Source: Planctomycetota bacterium (GTDB lineage Bacteria; Planctomycetota; UBA1135; UBA2386). From it: 5,862 nt of DNA. Numbering within the stretch: position 1 is the first letter of the stretch; every line of letters begins with the position of its first letter. Location of the stretch: positions 1 to 5,862 of the forward strand of contig QJVU01000607.1 in assembly GCA_003235605.1 (NCBI GenBank), written 5' to 3'. The notes beneath the pieces were generated by a model. That model had not been told where the DNA came from and did not search any database. It saw only the letters and a program-made list of their open reading frames with translations. A program made the translations under genes and the position numbers. Positions 5,486 through 5,862 of the stretch are shown one piece after another.

Positions 5486-5862
5486 ATGGAGCTCCAGAAG
5501 GCCCTATCCCAGCTCGCCGACATTCATGCCCAGGTGTTGCGGAGCGAGATGTTCCGCGGCTATCGGGCTGTCACGATGCTCTCGACCGGCGCCATCGCCT
5601 TCGCCGCTGCCGCCGCCCAGGTCCTCCTGGTACCTCCGGTGGACCTGATTGGATTCGTGCTCTACTGGGTGCTGGTGGCCTGTGTTTGCGCCGGCGTCAG
5701 TGCAGCGGACATGCTGCTGAACACCCGGCAGCTGGTAGACCAGGGCCTGAGGCGGCGCAGCCTGATGGTGGTGTCCCAGTCTCTGCCGGCTTTGGCGGCG
5801 GGGGCCTTGGTCACCGGCATCCTGATCTCCCTGGACCGTGACATGGCCGTGCTCCTCCCCGG
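5486..5862 (+). CDS. Small multi-pass membrane protein of unknown function (partial, C-terminus beyond right edge)
   Basis: 125 residues are visible. A soluble, probably helical N-terminus (MELQKALSQLADIHAQVLRS, then EMFRGYR at 21-27) is followed by hydrophobic segments at about 31-48, 54-72 and 94-115, and a further one may begin at 121. A charged loop (NTRQLVDQGLRRR, 79-91) separates the second and third. I recall uncharacterised membrane proteins with a similar start (an LxxAL..I..IH/R....E.FRGYR pattern) encoded beside small winged-helix regulators, but this cannot be verified here and no regulator is visible. The ATG at 5486 is chosen because it lies just downstream of the promoter/operator and gives that N-terminus. 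An in-frame TTG at 5441 would add 15 residues and overlap the previous stop. No Shine-Dalgarno precedes the ATG, which fits the very short predicted leader. Its own promoter suggests it is separate from the polysaccharide operon. Confidence 0.8.
   Translation, partial: MELQKALSQLADIHAQVLRSEMFRGYRAVTMLSTGAIAFAAAAAQVLLVPPVDLIGFVLYWVLVACVCAGVSAADMLLNTRQLVDQGLRRRSLMVVSQSLPALAAGALVTGILISLDRDMAVLLP

Noticed and set aside
5395..5841. 148-residue plus-strand frame overlapping the end of the GT-C gene and the right-hand membrane protein
   Set aside because: It runs through the promoter/operator and is out of frame with the coherent membrane protein starting at 5486. Its product is Arg/Pro/Gly-rich with no recognisable feature.

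Overview
The window is a high-GC bacterial segment. GTG starts are common, spacing is tight, and third codon positions are rich in G and C. It reads as part of a cell-surface polysaccharide (O-antigen, capsule or exopolysaccharide type) biosynthesis and export locus. Taxonomy cannot be settled from the sequence. A proteobacterium or a planctomycete would fit, with a weak lean to the latter from recalled resemblance of the right-hand genes. This is impression, not evidence.

Layout. On the minus strand, reading leftward, are two glycosyltransferases in tandem. The first is a family-2 enzyme (1112-1912). The second is a larger protein (from 996, running off the left edge) with a family-2 domain followed by what looks like the N-terminal Rossmann half of a GT4-type enzyme. 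The 115-bp gap between them holds a perfect 21-bp tandem repeat (3.3 copies). On the plus strand, diverging from the glycosyltransferases, are a Wzm-like ABC-2 permease (2032-2829), a Wzt-like ATPase without the C-terminal glycan-binding domain (2831-3574), a small membrane-anchored protein of unknown function (3564-3959), and a polytopic GT-C-like membrane protein (3984-5444). These four are separated by 1 nt, an 11-nt overlap and 24 nt, so they probably form one operon. The 24-nt junction is built of 14-bp imperfect repeats that create a chain of stop/start overlaps.

The GT-C gene ends inside a candidate sigma-70 promoter (TTGACA over its stop codon). A near-perfect 17-bp palindrome overlaps the -10 hexamer of that promoter. 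This starts a new, probably repressor-controlled unit whose first gene (5486 to the right edge) encodes a small multi-pass membrane protein.

How the genes could work together (inference): the two cytoplasmic glycosyltransferases extend a lipid-linked glycan, Wzm/Wzt flips it across the inner membrane, and the GT-C protein with its small companion may modify or glycosylate something on the periplasmic side. The right-hand gene is probably functionally separate. No RNA genes, CRISPR arrays, insertion sequences or convincing terminators were seen, and no gene-free stretch exceeds 300 bases.
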